A stretch of DNA of 64,000 nucleotides from Candidatus Nanohaloarchaea archaeon (GTDB lineage: Archaea > Nanohalarchaeota > Nanosalinia > Nanosalinales > Nanosalinaceae), in NCBI GenBank assembly GCA_013343275.1, contig CP046106.1, positions 851,887 through 915,886 of the forward strand, written 5' to 3'. Below the pieces are notes generated by a model. That model made no database searches and was not told the DNA's origin. It worked only from the letters and a program-made list of their open reading frames with translations. Numbering within the stretch: position 1 is the first letter of the stretch; each line of letters begins with the position of its first letter. Below, in pieces: positions 44,182 to 53,194 of the stretch. The position numbers and the translations under genes are program-made.

Positions 44182-45084
44182 ATGTCGATAGTAGTAGATG
44201 AAGAAACCAAAGTACTGGTGCAGGGGATAACAGGCAGAGAGGCCTCCGAAAAAGTACCGGATATGCTCGACTACGGTACGGATGTAGTAGCTGGTGTAAC
44301 ACCGGGTAAAGGAGGCCAGGAGGTAGCAGGAGTCCCGGTATATGATACAGTAGCAGAGGCTCTTGAAGAGCACCCGGAGATAAACACCTCTCTGGTTTAT
44401 GTTCCGCCTTTTGCTGCTAAGGACGCAATACTGGAAGCGCTGGAAAATGGAATAAAGACTCTGAACGTGATAACAGAGAGAATTCCTACAAAAGACGCCT
44501 GGAAAATCTACCAGAGAGTAGAAGAGGAAGACGCAACAATGGTAGGCCCTACATCTGTAGGAATAATAACTCCTGGCGAATGCAAGCTCGGACCTATCGG
44601 AGGCAACGAGCCAGAGAAAGTCTACAAGCCGGGGAAGGTAGGCGTTATCTCCAAGTCCGGAGGAATGACTACAGAAACCTCCTGGGTTGTACGACAGGCA
44701 GGTTACGGAGTATCAACAGCGATGGGTCTCGGCGGCGACGTAATAGCAGGTACCAGTTTTGCTGACGCCCTGAAAATGTTCGAGGAAGACGATCAGACAG
44801 AAGCCGTCGTCATGTTCGGAGAGCTCGGCGGCACCTACGAGGAGAAAGCCGCAGAACTACTTGAGGAAGGAGAGTTTACCAAGCCTTTGATCGCCTACAT
44901 AACAGGAAAATTCACGGAATCAATGCCAGAGAAGAAGTACGGTCACGCAGGAGCAATAATACGTGGAGACCGGGGAAAGCCCTCGCACAAGAAAAAGGCA
45001 CTGGAAGAGGCTGGAGCACATGTCGTAGATGTACACCATGAAATAGGAGACAAACTTCAGGAAGTTCTACCGAAAAATACTTAG
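44182..45084 (+). CDS. Acyl-CoA synthetase alpha subunit, SucD/citryl-CoA-synthetase-like
   Basis: The 300-residue alpha subunit has the CoA-binding Rossmann start ([18 protein letters not shown]), [18 protein letters not shown], and the phosphohistidine in [10 protein letters not shown]. Two segments lean toward ATP-citrate lyase: [20 protein letters not shown] (ACL has GPATVGG...GNTGG, SucD lacks the insertion) and SKSGGMTTE (ACL SRSGGMSNE, SucD SRSGTLTYE). It pairs with the subunit at 42437. Function as succinyl- or citryl-CoA synthetase needs a tree or assay. Confidence 0.8.
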   Translation: MSIVVDEETKVLVQGITGREASEKVPDMLDYGTDVVAGVTPGKGGQEVAGVPVYDTVAEALEEHPEINTSLVYVPPFAAKDAILEALENGIKTLNVITERIPTKDAWKIYQRVEEEDATMVGPTSVGIITPGECKLGPIGGNEPEKVYKPGKVGVISKSGGMTTETSWVVRQAGYGVSTAMGLGGDVIAGTSFADALKMFEEDDQTEAVVMFGELGGTYEEKAAELLEEGEFTKPLIAYITGKFTESMPEKKYGHAGAIIRGDRGKPSHKKKALEEAGAHVVDVHHEIGDKLQEVLPKNT

Positions 45085-45123
45085 CTCTAGTAAACTAACC
45101 TTCCTCCAGAAGAGGGTCTATCC

Positions 45124-45963
45124 TTGGAAGAATTCAGCGTACGAGAACTGGCGGACTACTACTGGAACGACGAAAGAGAAAACTACGATGAAGTAGAGGA
45201 TCTGGCCGCAACCAACCTGGCGATATCAGGTATACGGAGCTACGACCTCGAACCGGACTTCTCAGATATGGATAACGAACAGGCCCTTGCACTGCTTGTC
45301 CACGACGCTGCAGTGGATATCTACGAACTTAACTCTGAACTTGACTCTGAAGAATTCTTCGAGCTGATGGCCTCCGATATTAACTACAGGATATCGCAGG
45401 AAGACGAACTGGACCAGGAGCTGGTTTTCGGAAGCATAGAGGGAAGGCCTCTGAAAGATATTGTTGAAGAGGTATCCAACTACTATGAACAGAATTTCCA
45501 GGAAGGAGAGAACGTCAAGACGGAGAGAGTTCTGGAAAACAATGGCTTCCACGGTAGAGCCGACATAATCCGGGATGTAGATGGAGAGACAGAGCTGCGA
45601 GATATCAAAACCCACTACACCGAGACACCGGTACCAGGGCCGCTAGACGGTTTTAAAGTGGCTTGCTACGCATTGATATCAAGGGATGAACTGGAGGTCG
45701 ACAGTTTTGTAATAGAGTATCCGCTTCAAGGAACAGAGATAGAGGTAGAGCCTGAGGAATGGTTTGGAGAAGTTGCCGAGAAAGCCCGAGAGTTCGAGGA
45801 AATCCTTGAAGAAGGCCGAGAAAACCAGGCAGGTCTGCTGGAGTCTGATCTCGGAACGGAAACAGATAGAGCTCCAAGAGACTTTGTAGAAGGCCTGAAC
45901 CTGCCATATGAAATGAACAAGGCCTATGCACGCTCAGCACTGCCAGAAGGAATCAAGCAGTAA
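45124..45963 (+). CDS. PD-(D/E)XK nuclease-fold protein (RecB/Cas4-like domain)
   Basis: A 279-residue protein. The likely catalytic core is GFHGRADIIRDVDGETELRD followed by IKTHY (D, then D/E-x-K), preceded by a helix with ENNGFHG and followed by FKVACYALISRDELEVDSF, the usual order in RecB-family nucleases. No Fe-S cysteines, so not a canonical Cas4. The start is TTG 45124 with a GAGGGT ribosome-binding site at 45113; no ATG lies nearby. It sits within the citrate operon region, on the same strand, but a link is unclear. Confidence 0.6.
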   Translation: MEEFSVRELADYYWNDERENYDEVEDLAATNLAISGIRSYDLEPDFSDMDNEQALALLVHDAAVDIYELNSELDSEEFFELMASDINYRISQEDELDQELVFGSIEGRPLKDIVEEVSNYYEQNFQEGENVKTERVLENNGFHGRADIIRDVDGETELRDIKTHYTETPVPGPLDGFKVACYALISRDELEVDSFVIEYPLQGTEIEVEPEEWFGEVAEKAREFEEILEEGRENQAGLLESDLGTETDRAPRDFVEGLNLPYEMNKAYARSALPEGIKQ

Positions 45964-45997
45964 GCAATAAATCTTTTTGTCCCAAAAGAGGTAGTAT

Positions 45998-46756
45998 ATG
46001 CCAAAGGCAAGATCCGTCGACTTCACCGAAGAGTTCCAGATGCTTAACGGTGAAGGTGTAAAAGAGGAAAGACTGGACCCAGTTGAGGTATCAGGTAACG
46101 AAATACCGGCCCTCGACTTTGATACAACAGTACATCACCTGAGAAGAAACAACTATGATGTAGATGTTTCTCCAAACGGCGGAAGTCTGGATGCAGAAGG
46201 CCAGACAGGAACCAAGCACCTGGATATCTCATCTCTGAACGATGGTGCTGTACAGGTAAAGTTCTCCATAGATATAGAGGAAGCCGAGAGGCGGCGAGAC
46301 GAAGAAATAGAAGACCCTGAGGCCTACGTAGAGAAAGTTTACGGTCAGATAGTAGACGAGCTCGTTGAAAGAGAGGAGAAGATCGAAAGGGCCTCCGAAA
46401 ACTATGTCTCAAACCTTTTCGAATATGACAACCCTGTTGAACAGCTTGAATCCGACTTCAAGAAGCACGGCGACTCCGCAGAAGAAGTAATAGACAGCTA
46501 CTTCGGAGATATGCGGCCGAGCGAACTGGGTCTCACCTACGCAGTACATTTCGAGCTTCATCCTGGAGAAACAGTTGACAACGAGAGAAGAAACCTAGAC
46601 GGCAAGATGCCGCTGTACGACGCATTAAACGATGAAGACGCTGAAGATAGAGACAGGCTTTACTTCCAGAGATACCTCGGCAAGGTTCTGGAGAAAGCAG
46701 ATGAGAGAGCAGAGATCAGCGACGAGCTTAGGGAGTACTGGCAGGACCTAGCCTGA
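45998..46756 (+). CDS. Acidic hypothetical protein
   Basis: A 252-residue soluble, acidic protein (VDFTEEFQMLNGEGVKEERL). It alternates strand-rich (DGAVQVKFSIDIEEAERRRD) and helical segments and ends in a helix (ERAEISDELREYWQDLA). GAGGTAG (45988-45994) gives a good ribosome-binding site. It follows the nuclease-like gene by 34 bases, suggesting co-transcription. A GAAAC/GTTTC hairpin just after the stop may end that transcript. No family recognised. Confidence 0.6.
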   Translation: MPKARSVDFTEEFQMLNGEGVKEERLDPVEVSGNEIPALDFDTTVHHLRRNNYDVDVSPNGGSLDAEGQTGTKHLDISSLNDGAVQVKFSIDIEEAERRRDEEIEDPEAYVEKVYGQIVDELVEREEKIERASENYVSNLFEYDNPVEQLESDFKKHGDSAEEVIDSYFGDMRPSELGLTYAVHFELHPGETVDNERRNLDGKMPLYDALNDEDAEDRDRLYFQRYLGKVLEKADERAEISDELREYWQDLA

Positions 46757-46810
46757 GAAACACCGGCGTTTCCGAAGACTTCAAAATTATACGTTACAAA
46801 CATTTTTTCT

Positions 46811-47512
46811 ATGACTGACTGGAAAACAGAGATCTCATCGTCCGGAGAAGACGCAGTAATCAGAGGAGAGAAACTGGGAGAAGTAATGGATATGGATTTC
46901 GCAGATGCCATCTGGCTGCTTCTCAAAGGCGACAAACCTTCAAACAAGGAATCAGAGCTCTTCAACACTATTCTATCCTCAAGCATTGATCACGGAGTCG
47001 GCAACCCATCAACAGTCTCTGCCCGGACAGTACAGAGCGGAGGCAACGAAATGAACACCTCCGTCGCCGCAGGAATACTGGCCCTTGGAGATGCACACGG
47101 AGGTGCAATAGAGGAATGTATGCAGATCCTTCAGTCAGAAGATACAGCAGAAGAGATAGTGGATGAATACCTGGAAGAGGGAGAAAAGATTCCAGGAATA
47201 GGCCACAAAGTATACGAAGATGAAGACCCGAGAGCGCAGAAAATACTTTCCAAAGCCGAGGAACTAGGCCTTGCAGGAGAAAAAGTTGAGAAAATGAAGG
47301 AAATACAGAAAGAGTTCGCAGAAAGAAAGGTCGGCCTCGTAATGAATGTTGACGGCGCCGTTGCTGCAGTAATGAGCGACCTAGGCTGGGACTACCGGCT
47401 TGGGAAAGGCCTGTTCATAATAGCCCGGACGCCAGGCTTGGTAGCACATGTCCATGAAGAGATGGATGAACCTGATTTCAGGAGGGAAGATGGAGAGTAT
47501 GTCGGGGAATGA
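46811..47512 (+). CDS. Citryl-CoA lyase-like protein (short citrate synthase family)
   Basis: A 233-residue protein covering the core of the citrate-synthase superfamily: IDHGVGNPSTVSARTVQSGG, ILALGDAHGGAIE, KIPGIGHKVYEDEDPRAQ (catalytic His), VMNVDGAVAAVMSDLGWDY and ARTPGLVAHVHEEM. Citrate synthases are 370-430 residues; this short form matches citryl-CoA lyases, which split citryl-CoA to acetyl-CoA and oxaloacetate, and the C-terminal part of ATP-citrate lyase. A TATA-like AAATTATA near 46785 predicts a leaderless start. It lies 1.7 kb after the synthetase genes. Confidence 0.8.
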   Translation: MTDWKTEISSSGEDAVIRGEKLGEVMDMDFADAIWLLLKGDKPSNKESELFNTILSSSIDHGVGNPSTVSARTVQSGGNEMNTSVAAGILALGDAHGGAIEECMQILQSEDTAEEIVDEYLEEGEKIPGIGHKVYEDEDPRAQKILSKAEELGLAGEKVEKMKEIQKEFAERKVGLVMNVDGAVAAVMSDLGWDYRLGKGLFIIARTPGLVAHVHEEMDEPDFRREDGEYVGE

Positions 47513-47816
47513 AGTAGAGAGATTCCAGTCAAGTCTAGGAGAAGTTGCAGTAGATAAAACACATATAGAACGTAGAAGAAAAGACTCCAGCGACTGGGAA
47601 AACATACGATCTAACTTCTCCGAACAGAAACTGGCAGATAACGTACCGTTCGACGAGATAGAGGAAATAGAATACGAAGATGGATCAATCTATCCCAACA
47701 TTAAGTTGAAGGTAGATGGAGAGTGGAAACGGCTTTTCTTCCATGTTGGAGATAACGCCAAAGACTGTCTGAAAACGCTTAGATACCGATGGAACTCCTA
47801 TAGACAGCTATACTAG
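47490..47816 (+). CDS. Small PH-like domain protein
   Basis: A 108-residue protein overlapping the end of the lyase gene. GGAGGG (47481-47486) favours ATG 47490; ATG 47499 is possible. The sequence FQSSLGEVAVDKTHIERRRK, VPFDEIEEIEYEDGSIYPNI, LKVDGEWKRLFFHVGDN has the strand pattern of bacterial PH-like domains and ends in a helix (AKDCLKTLRYRWNSYRQLY). Function unknown. Confidence 0.5.
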   Translation: MESMSGNEVERFQSSLGEVAVDKTHIERRRKDSSDWENIRSNFSEQKLADNVPFDEIEEIEYEDGSIYPNIKLKVDGEWKRLFFHVGDNAKDCLKTLRYRWNSYRQLY

Positions 47817-47822
47817 GAGAGG

Positions 47823-48047
47823 TCAGTAAATTCTCCTCCGATTGCGATTAGTGTTATCTTCTGAATCATCGCTTAGCTTCTCTAGACCTTTCGAAGCAAG
47901 TCCATATACTAAGGCGAACAGAGGAACAATTATGATGGTGCCTGGTATATCGGGGCCTCCGCCACCTATAACGGCTAGGAAGTTATACAGTACGGCTACT
48001 AGAAGTACTGCCTCAATAAGCTTTCTCCAGCTAAAACTGTGATTCAT
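47823..48047 (-). CDS. Small membrane protein
   Basis: A 74-residue protein with two hydrophobic helices (IEAVLLVAVLYNFLAVIG and IPGTIIIVPLFALVYGLA) separated by GGGGPD and a charged, basic C-terminal tail (NTNRNRRRIY). It is convergent with the PH-like gene, 6 bases apart. No family recognised. The following 229 bases up to tRNA-Glu hold no gene I can support. Confidence 0.5.
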   Translation of the reverse strand: MNHSFSWRKLIEAVLLVAVLYNFLAVIGGGGPDIPGTIIIVPLFALVYGLASKGLEKLSDDSEDNTNRNRRRIY

Positions 48048-48276
48048 AGTACTGTATTAGATTTCTCGAGAATTAAATCTTTCCCAGGTAACTACTATTC
48101 TAACTTTCTAGTTGATGTCAGCAATAAGAAGTAGAGATACTGCCGACCACACCAATCGCTTACCTCTCCTGCTATCTATCTGGCCGAAAATAACCATTGT
48201 ACACTATCACTTATTGTAAGGCCTATTTTTAGGAGTAAAGAAAAATTCGAGCGAGGCGAATAGAAAATTTGAGTTA

Positions 48277-48351
48277 TGCGGCGGCCGGGATTTGAACCCG
48301 GGTCTTCGGCTCGAAAGGCCGAGATGATTGGCCAGACTACACTACTGCCGC
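48277..48351 (-). tRNA. tRNA-Glu (anticodon TTC)
   Basis: Minus strand: acceptor GCGGCAG pairs with CCGCCGC except for one A-C mismatch at the sixth pair; anticodon stem TCGGC/GCCGA encloses CTTTCGA (anticodon TTC); T-arm CCGGGTTCAAATCCCGG. Confidence 0.93.
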
Positions 48352-48447
48352 TTGATCCGTGTCAAAGATGTCGATGTTAACACTTTTAAGGGTGTAGTTT
48401 AGCTGGAATCGAAAACAACATTAGGCCGGAGAAACCTATTACTGTAC

Positions 48448-48849
48448 ATGACCGACGACTGCATATTCTGCAAGATAATCGATGGCGAGATCCCGTCGCA
48501 CACTGTATACGAAGACGAGGATATGATTGCATTCCTGGATGTAAACCCGGTATCCAAAGGCCATACACTGGTAGTACCGAAAGAGCACGTGGAAAACATC
48601 CACGAAGCAGAAGGAATGAACTACCTGTTCGACGGCCTCGTAAAGGTTTCTAATGCTGTAAAGAATGCCTTTGATGCTGAAGGAGTAAACATCGCTCAGA
48701 ACAATGGAGAGAAAGCAGGACAGGAGGTCTTCCATCTCCACTTCCACGTAACACCGATCTACGAAGGCAACGAACTTGACATCACCTACAACCGTACAGA
48801 ACTGGAAGAAGGCGAAAAAGTAGCCGAGGAGATAGAAGAGAGCCTGTAA
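48448..48849 (+). CDS. HIT-family nucleotide hydrolase
   Basis: A 133-residue histidine-triad protein; such proteins hydrolyse or transfer nucleotidyl groups (Hint/Fhit class). The triad is FHLHFHVTP (His 96, 98, 100) and an N-terminal CIFC (5-8) suggests a structural zinc site. DVNPVSKGHTLVVPKEHVEN is the conserved nucleotide-binding region. It is a stand-alone gene upstream of a metal transporter. Confidence 0.93.
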   Translation: MTDDCIFCKIIDGEIPSHTVYEDEDMIAFLDVNPVSKGHTLVVPKEHVENIHEAEGMNYLFDGLVKVSNAVKNAFDAEGVNIAQNNGEKAGQEVFHLHFHVTPIYEGNELDITYNRTELEEGEKVAEEIEESL

Positions 48850-48960
48850 AAAGGCCTTAACCTGTCTTTACCTTTCTTAATTCTCTATTCTTGTTTTTAG
48901 GCTTGCCTAAACCTGTAATCCTTCCAAAGGATATTAAATCTGCAGGCCTCAACATCGTGC

Positions 48961-49785
48961 ATGGTTTCCGCAGAGGCCTTAATCCTTGTATTTGTCGCAG
49001 GACTGATAACGGACCTGGCTACAGGGATAGGCGCAATACCGTTCTTCTTCGTCAAGGACTTCAGCAAAAAAATACTAGTCGGCCTCTGGGGCCTGGCATC
49101 AGGCATAATGCTGTCAGCATCATTCCTAGGACTTATACCAGAGGGAATAGCTGCAGCACAGAAGTATCCGATGTTTAATTCAGCCTACTTCGCAGTAGGA
49201 CTCGGCCTAATACTTGGGGGTATACTGGTTGTTGTAGCCCAGAGAATAGTTGATGATGTGGAGCTAGATCCGGGTACTTTCGAGGAGAACGACTTCAAGA
49301 AAATGGTTCTGATCCTCGGAGTCCTTACAGTCCACAGCTTCCCGGAAGGCGTAGCAATAGGAGTAGCATTCGCAGAAATGGGGCTAGCATCAGGCATTCC
49401 AATCTTCGGCCTTGCAGTACCCGCAATAGCCATAACAATGACAGTAGCAATATCAATCCACAACATACCTGAAGGCATCGCAATCTCAATACCTTTCAAA
49501 GCCTCAGGGGTCTCAAACTGGAAGACAATGGGTGCAGCAATATTCTCATCATTGCCACAACCAATTGGAGCGGTAGTAGCATTCATCTTCGTAAGACAGG
49601 CACGAGTATTCCTCCCTGTAGGATACGGATTTGCAGCAGGAGCAATGATCTACCTCGTCATGACAGAGTTCATAGAGGAGGCCTTCGAAGAAGCTGAAAA
49701 CATTGAATCCAGCGGATGGCCGGAGTTCATCACAGGAAACCTGATAGGATTAATAATCATGGTTCTCCTATTCACCTTTGTATGA
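48961..49785 (+). CDS. ZIP-family divalent metal transporter
   Basis: A 274-residue membrane protein with about eight helices. The metal-site motifs HSFPEGVAIG (helix IV) and HNIPEGIAIS (helix V) are diagnostic of ZIP/ZupT transporters, which import zinc or other divalent cations. A charged cytosolic loop (DDVELDPGTFEENDF) separates helices III and IV. The stop overlaps the start of the Nudix gene (ATGA), so the two are co-translated. Confidence 0.93.
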   Translation: MVSAEALILVFVAGLITDLATGIGAIPFFFVKDFSKKILVGLWGLASGIMLSASFLGLIPEGIAAAQKYPMFNSAYFAVGLGLILGGILVVVAQRIVDDVELDPGTFEENDFKKMVLILGVLTVHSFPEGVAIGVAFAEMGLASGIPIFGLAVPAIAITMTVAISIHNIPEGIAISIPFKASGVSNWKTMGAAIFSSLPQPIGAVVAFIFVRQARVFLPVGYGFAAGAMIYLVMTEFIEEAFEEAENIESSGWPEFITGNLIGLIIMVLLFTFV

Positions 49786-50156
49786 TAGAGTTAGCTGGGA
49801 ATCTGATAATCAGGGATGGGAAAATACTTCTACTGTATCGTGAAGACGAAGGCCATTGGGAAGTACCAGGCGGAAAAGTAGAGGAAAGTGAATCTCCTAC
49901 AGAGGCCGCAGTAAGAGAAGCCAAGGAAGAGATAGGTACCGAAGTAGAACTGGAAAAACCCTTCTACAGCGGAGAGTTCCAGAAAGACGGCGAAATGTAC
50001 CTCTGGCACGGATACATAGCTAACACAGACGACGAACCTGCAATACAGGAAGAAACTTTCCAGAAGATGGAATGGGTCGATCCTGTGGAACTGGACGACA
50101 TGAGTATAGCACCAAACCTGGACATGGTGCTCCCCGCCTTGAGAAAAATAAAGTAA
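49782..50156 (+). CDS. Nudix hydrolase
   Basis: A 124-residue protein with an intact Nudix box, GGKVEESESPTEAAVREAKE continuing EIG (GX5EX7REUXEEXGU), so active on nucleoside diphosphate-linked substrates. The start ATG 49782 overlaps the ZIP gene stop; an upstream in-frame ATG inside the ZIP gene is ignored. In contrast to the degenerate Nudix protein at 17869, all metal-binding glutamates are present. It precedes two MFS genes on the same strand. Confidence 0.9.
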   Translation: MIELAGNLIIRDGKILLLYREDEGHWEVPGGKVEESESPTEAAVREAKEEIGTEVELEKPFYSGEFQKDGEMYLWHGYIANTDDEPAIQEETFQKMEWVDPVELDDMSIAPNLDMVLPALRKIK

Positions 50157-50183
50157 AAGACCTTCGTGAGGAAGTTTATTCTT

Positions 50184-51326
50184 ATGCTACAGGTATTCCA
50201 GGAATACGAGATAAGCCAGATATACGCATACGAGTTCCTGCAGAAGATGGCTCTAGGCCTAATTAGCATCTTCATGCCTATCTACATTCTCCAGACATCT
50301 CTAGGCCTTTCCTGGGCATTCAACTTCCTGATTGTAGAGTATGGGGCAATGATGCTGCTATCATTCCCGATATCGTACGTTATAGCAAAGATAGGTTTCA
50401 AGCACAGCCTGGTTGTATCATACTTTTTCTACCTTCCCGCTATACTATCTCTAAGAGTCTTCACAGTAACACCTAAAGTAGTTATTTTATCGGGGGCCTT
50501 GATGGCCTTCGGGAAGTCATTCCATTGGCTGGCACTACATGCCGAGTTCGCAGTTGACTCTCAGAGCAAGACGAGAGGCAAACAGACCGGAAGAATGCTT
50601 GGACTGCCGAGAATAGCACGGGCCCTGGCACCTGCAATCGGAGGTGCACTAATGGCCTACGTAGGATTCGGATCTCTCGTCGCTGTATCAATATTTTTCC
50701 TGGGGCTGTCAGCAATTCCTTTGATGGCTTCCAGGGATCACAGGGATCCTATGAGCTACTCTCTTCGAGGCCTTCTTGAGAGAAAACATGCAGTGCTGGG
50801 TTCGCTCTTCATTTTGAGAGGTGTCGGATCTGCTACCGGAAAGTACCTCTTCCCGATATATGTTTTCTTCATAGCCAGCGGTTCTCTGGATGCTGGAATA
50901 GTGGGATCGTTGGTGAATCTGGGCTCAGTTGTGTTTGCGTTATCGATTGGCCATATGACTGACAGGGTAAATGAGAAGAAACTGATAGTAGCTGGCACAG
51001 TGCTTTCCGCCGCCCTTTTCTCAGCTCGTGCACTGGTTGGAACTGCCTTGCAGGCATACATTGTGTCCTTCTCCGCTGGCCTGATCATGATGATATACTT
51101 CATACCAGTATTCTCGGACCTCACCGACCTGGCAGAAAAAGAAGACGTACTGGAATTCTACGCATTCAGAGAAATATTCCTGGGAATAGGCCGTGTAGCA
51201 ACACTGATAGTAGGCCTCTACCTGATCAACGGCTCACAGCTGACAGCACTGAGAACCACGTTCCACATAGCCGCAGCCGCAACACTACTCATAACATTCT
51301 ACGCAGGCTGGCTCTCTAGGAAATAA
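50184..51326 (+). CDS. MFS-type transporter (first of a tandem pair)
   Basis: A 380-residue protein with about 11-12 membrane helices and MFS-type loops (GFKHSLVVSYF, DHRDPMSYSL, DRVNEKKLIV). ATG 50184 gives MLQVFQEYEISQIYAYEFL, which lines up with MLGRFRAVEVDQIYAYELL of the next gene; an upstream GTG at 50166 is less likely. The pair share most residues, so they arose by tandem duplication. Substrate unknown. Confidence 0.75.
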   Translation: MLQVFQEYEISQIYAYEFLQKMALGLISIFMPIYILQTSLGLSWAFNFLIVEYGAMMLLSFPISYVIAKIGFKHSLVVSYFFYLPAILSLRVFTVTPKVVILSGALMAFGKSFHWLALHAEFAVDSQSKTRGKQTGRMLGLPRIARALAPAIGGALMAYVGFGSLVAVSIFFLGLSAIPLMASRDHRDPMSYSLRGLLERKHAVLGSLFILRGVGSATGKYLFPIYVFFIASGSLDAGIVGSLVNLGSVVFALSIGHMTDRVNEKKLIVAGTVLSAALFSARALVGTALQAYIVSFSAGLIMMIYFIPVFSDLTDLAEKEDVLEFYAFREIFLGIGRVATLIVGLYLINGSQLTALRTTFHIAAAATLLITFYAGWLSRK

Positions 51327-51365
51327 AAACCAGGTGATCGCAAACACTGTTACAAGGGGATTTAG

Positions 51366-52550
51366 ATGCACAGCATGCTGGGAAGATTCCGGGCCGTAGA
51401 AGTAGACCAGATATACGCATACGAACTGCTTCACAGATTCGTACTAAGCCTGATAGGAATATTCATCCCGATCTACATAGCAACCAATGGCATGCAGATA
51501 AACTGGGTGTTCAACTACATACTGATCGCAACAGCAGCATTTGCCGCAGCATGTATACCAGCCTCCTATGTAATAGCGAATATAGGGTTCAAACACAGTC
51601 TGATAGCATCCTACTTCTTCTACATGCCAGCATTCCTCGCGCTGAGAACCTACTCTCTATCACCAACACTTGTAGTAGCTGCGGCAATAGCATACGGCTT
51701 CGGAAACGCATTCCACTGGATATCACTACACGCAGAGTTCGCAACAGACACAGAACAGGAAGGAAGAGGAAGCGCATCCGGAAAACTGATAGGCCTACCG
51801 AAGATCAGCCAGACGATCGCACCGCTTGCAGGAGGAGCAATAATGGCTGCCTTCGGATTCCACGCACTGGTCTCTACATCAATTGGAATACTGATACTGT
51901 CCGCAATACCACTATTCGCATCAAAAGACCATCGAGACCCGCTAGAGTACGACCTGAAATCACTGTTCGACAGCGAACACAGAAAGTTCGCAGGACTGTT
52001 CCTGCTCAGAGGAGCTGACATCGCAGCCGCAGCAATACTGTTCCCGCTGTTTGTTTTCTACATAGTAGGCGGAGAGGTAAGTGCGGGCGGTGCCAAAAGC
52101 ATAGCTTCGCTGGGATCAATAGTGTTTGCATTGACTATAGGCCGGATAACCGGAAGATTTGGCAAGAAAAAATTGATGGCCTCCGGACTCCTGCTGGCTT
52201 CAATCTTCTATATTTCACGTGCGTTCGTCCAGACAGCTACGCAGGCCTTTGCAGTATCTTTCTTCGCTGGCCTGTTCTTTATGATGTATTATGTGCCGCT
52301 GTACTCTATCTATGCTGATGTTGCGGAGGACGAGGATATACTGGAGTTCTACGCTTTCAGAGAGTTCTTCCTTAACATCGGAAAACTGGTTACGTATGGT
52401 ATAGCAACGTTCTTTGTACTGAATTATTCTGTTAGAACTGGTTTCATGGCTGCGTTCGTGTACGCAACTGTGGCTACAGTTGGTATAGTTGGTTATGTAA
52501 GCTGGATTGAAGAAGAGGACGAAGAGAGAAAAAGGGAGGATGTGGATTAA
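51366..52550 (+). CDS. MFS-type transporter (second of a tandem pair)
   Basis: A 394-residue paralog of the preceding gene, with the same loops (GFKHSLIASYF, FHWISLHAEFATD, DHRDPLEYDL) and an acidic C-terminal tail (EEEDEERKREDVD). The ribosome-binding site GGGGAT precedes ATG 51366. Its stop codon overlaps the stop of the convergent rpoN gene by 3 bases. The two transporters may form a heterodimer or differ in substrate. Confidence 0.75.
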   Translation: MHSMLGRFRAVEVDQIYAYELLHRFVLSLIGIFIPIYIATNGMQINWVFNYILIATAAFAAACIPASYVIANIGFKHSLIASYFFYMPAFLALRTYSLSPTLVVAAAIAYGFGNAFHWISLHAEFATDTEQEGRGSASGKLIGLPKISQTIAPLAGGAIMAAFGFHALVSTSIGILILSAIPLFASKDHRDPLEYDLKSLFDSEHRKFAGLFLLRGADIAAAAILFPLFVFYIVGGEVSAGGAKSIASLGSIVFALTIGRITGRFGKKKLMASGLLLASIFYISRAFVQTATQAFAVSFFAGLFFMMYYVPLYSIYADVAEDEDILEFYAFREFFLNIGKLVTYGIATFFVLNYSVRTGFMAAFVYATVATVGIVGYVSWIEEEDEERKREDVD

Positions 52551-52747
52551 GTAATTTTGTGTTCTGCGACTTCGTCGATGGTATCGACGTGGCCGATGAA
52601 CATTGTTCTGCAGCAGTACTTCTCGACTCCTAGATCGTCAAGAACTTCTCCTGGATCCTCTCCTTCTTCCTCTGTACGTTCTTCGTATTCCTCCCAGTGC
52701 TGGCTTATAACTTTGCCGCAGCTGAGACATCTGACTGGAAATTGCAT
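52547..52747 (-). CDS. rpoN: RNA polymerase subunit Rpo10 (RpoN)
   Basis: The 66-residue zinc-binding subunit, homolog of eukaryotic Rpb10, bridging Rpo3 and Rpo1/2. Zinc ligands: FPVRCLSCGKVI and KYCCRTMF. Length is normal for archaea. It is the last gene of the L18e-L13-S9-RpoN operon, the standard archaeal order. Confidence 0.95.
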   Translation of the reverse strand: MQFPVRCLSCGKVISQHWEEYEERTEEEGEDPGEVLDDLGVEKYCCRTMFIGHVDTIDEVAEHKIT

Positions 52748-52792
52748 TGTTGTATTGACACCTCTTGAAAGAGAGCAGAAAAAGGTACCGGG

Positions 52793-53194
52793 TTAACGGT
52801 AGGATTTCTGCTGTTTGTGACGAGCTCCTTTGCTCGACTGGCTTGGTTTTCTTGTCTCGGTTCTACGTGGATCCTCGACAATCATGTTTCTGTCGTAGTC
52901 TCTGAAGTCTCTCTCGAGGTCATCGCTACCGGTGTACTCTACAAGGCCTCTGGCAATCGCCATTCTGATTGCTTCTGCCTGTCCCTGGATTCCGCCTCCT
53001 TCACTGGAGACTTCGATATCCAGGTCTCCGTAGATTTCTTCTCCTGCGATGATGAGAGGCTCCTTTACTCTCTCCTTGATAGCCTTCTGCTGAACATGCA
53101 GAGGCCGGGAGTTGATACGTAGGGTGCCTTCTCCTTCTTCAACTGTTGCACGTGCCTTTGCGGTCTTACGTTTTCCTGTGCTTGTAACTGTCAT
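52793..53194 (-). CDS. rps9: 30S ribosomal protein S9 (uS9)
   Basis: A 133-residue ribosomal protein with the start TSTGKRKTAKARATVEEG, middle GGGIQGQAEAIRMAIARGL and the basic C-terminal tail ending QKSYR that contacts P-site tRNA. Its start overlaps the rpl13 stop (TAATG). Slightly more acidic than non-halophilic homologs. Confidence 0.96.
   Translation of the reverse strand: MTVTSTGKRKTAKARATVEEGEGTLRINSRPLHVQQKAIKERVKEPLIIAGEEIYGDLDIEVSSEGGGIQGQAEAIRMAIARGLVEYTGSDDLERDFRDYDRNMIVEDPRRTETRKPSQSSKGARHKQQKSYR

Noticed and set aside
48048..48276. Possible small RNA in the gap before tRNA-Glu
   Set aside because: A TGATGT and distant CTGA resemble C/D boxes only loosely, and spacing does not fit.
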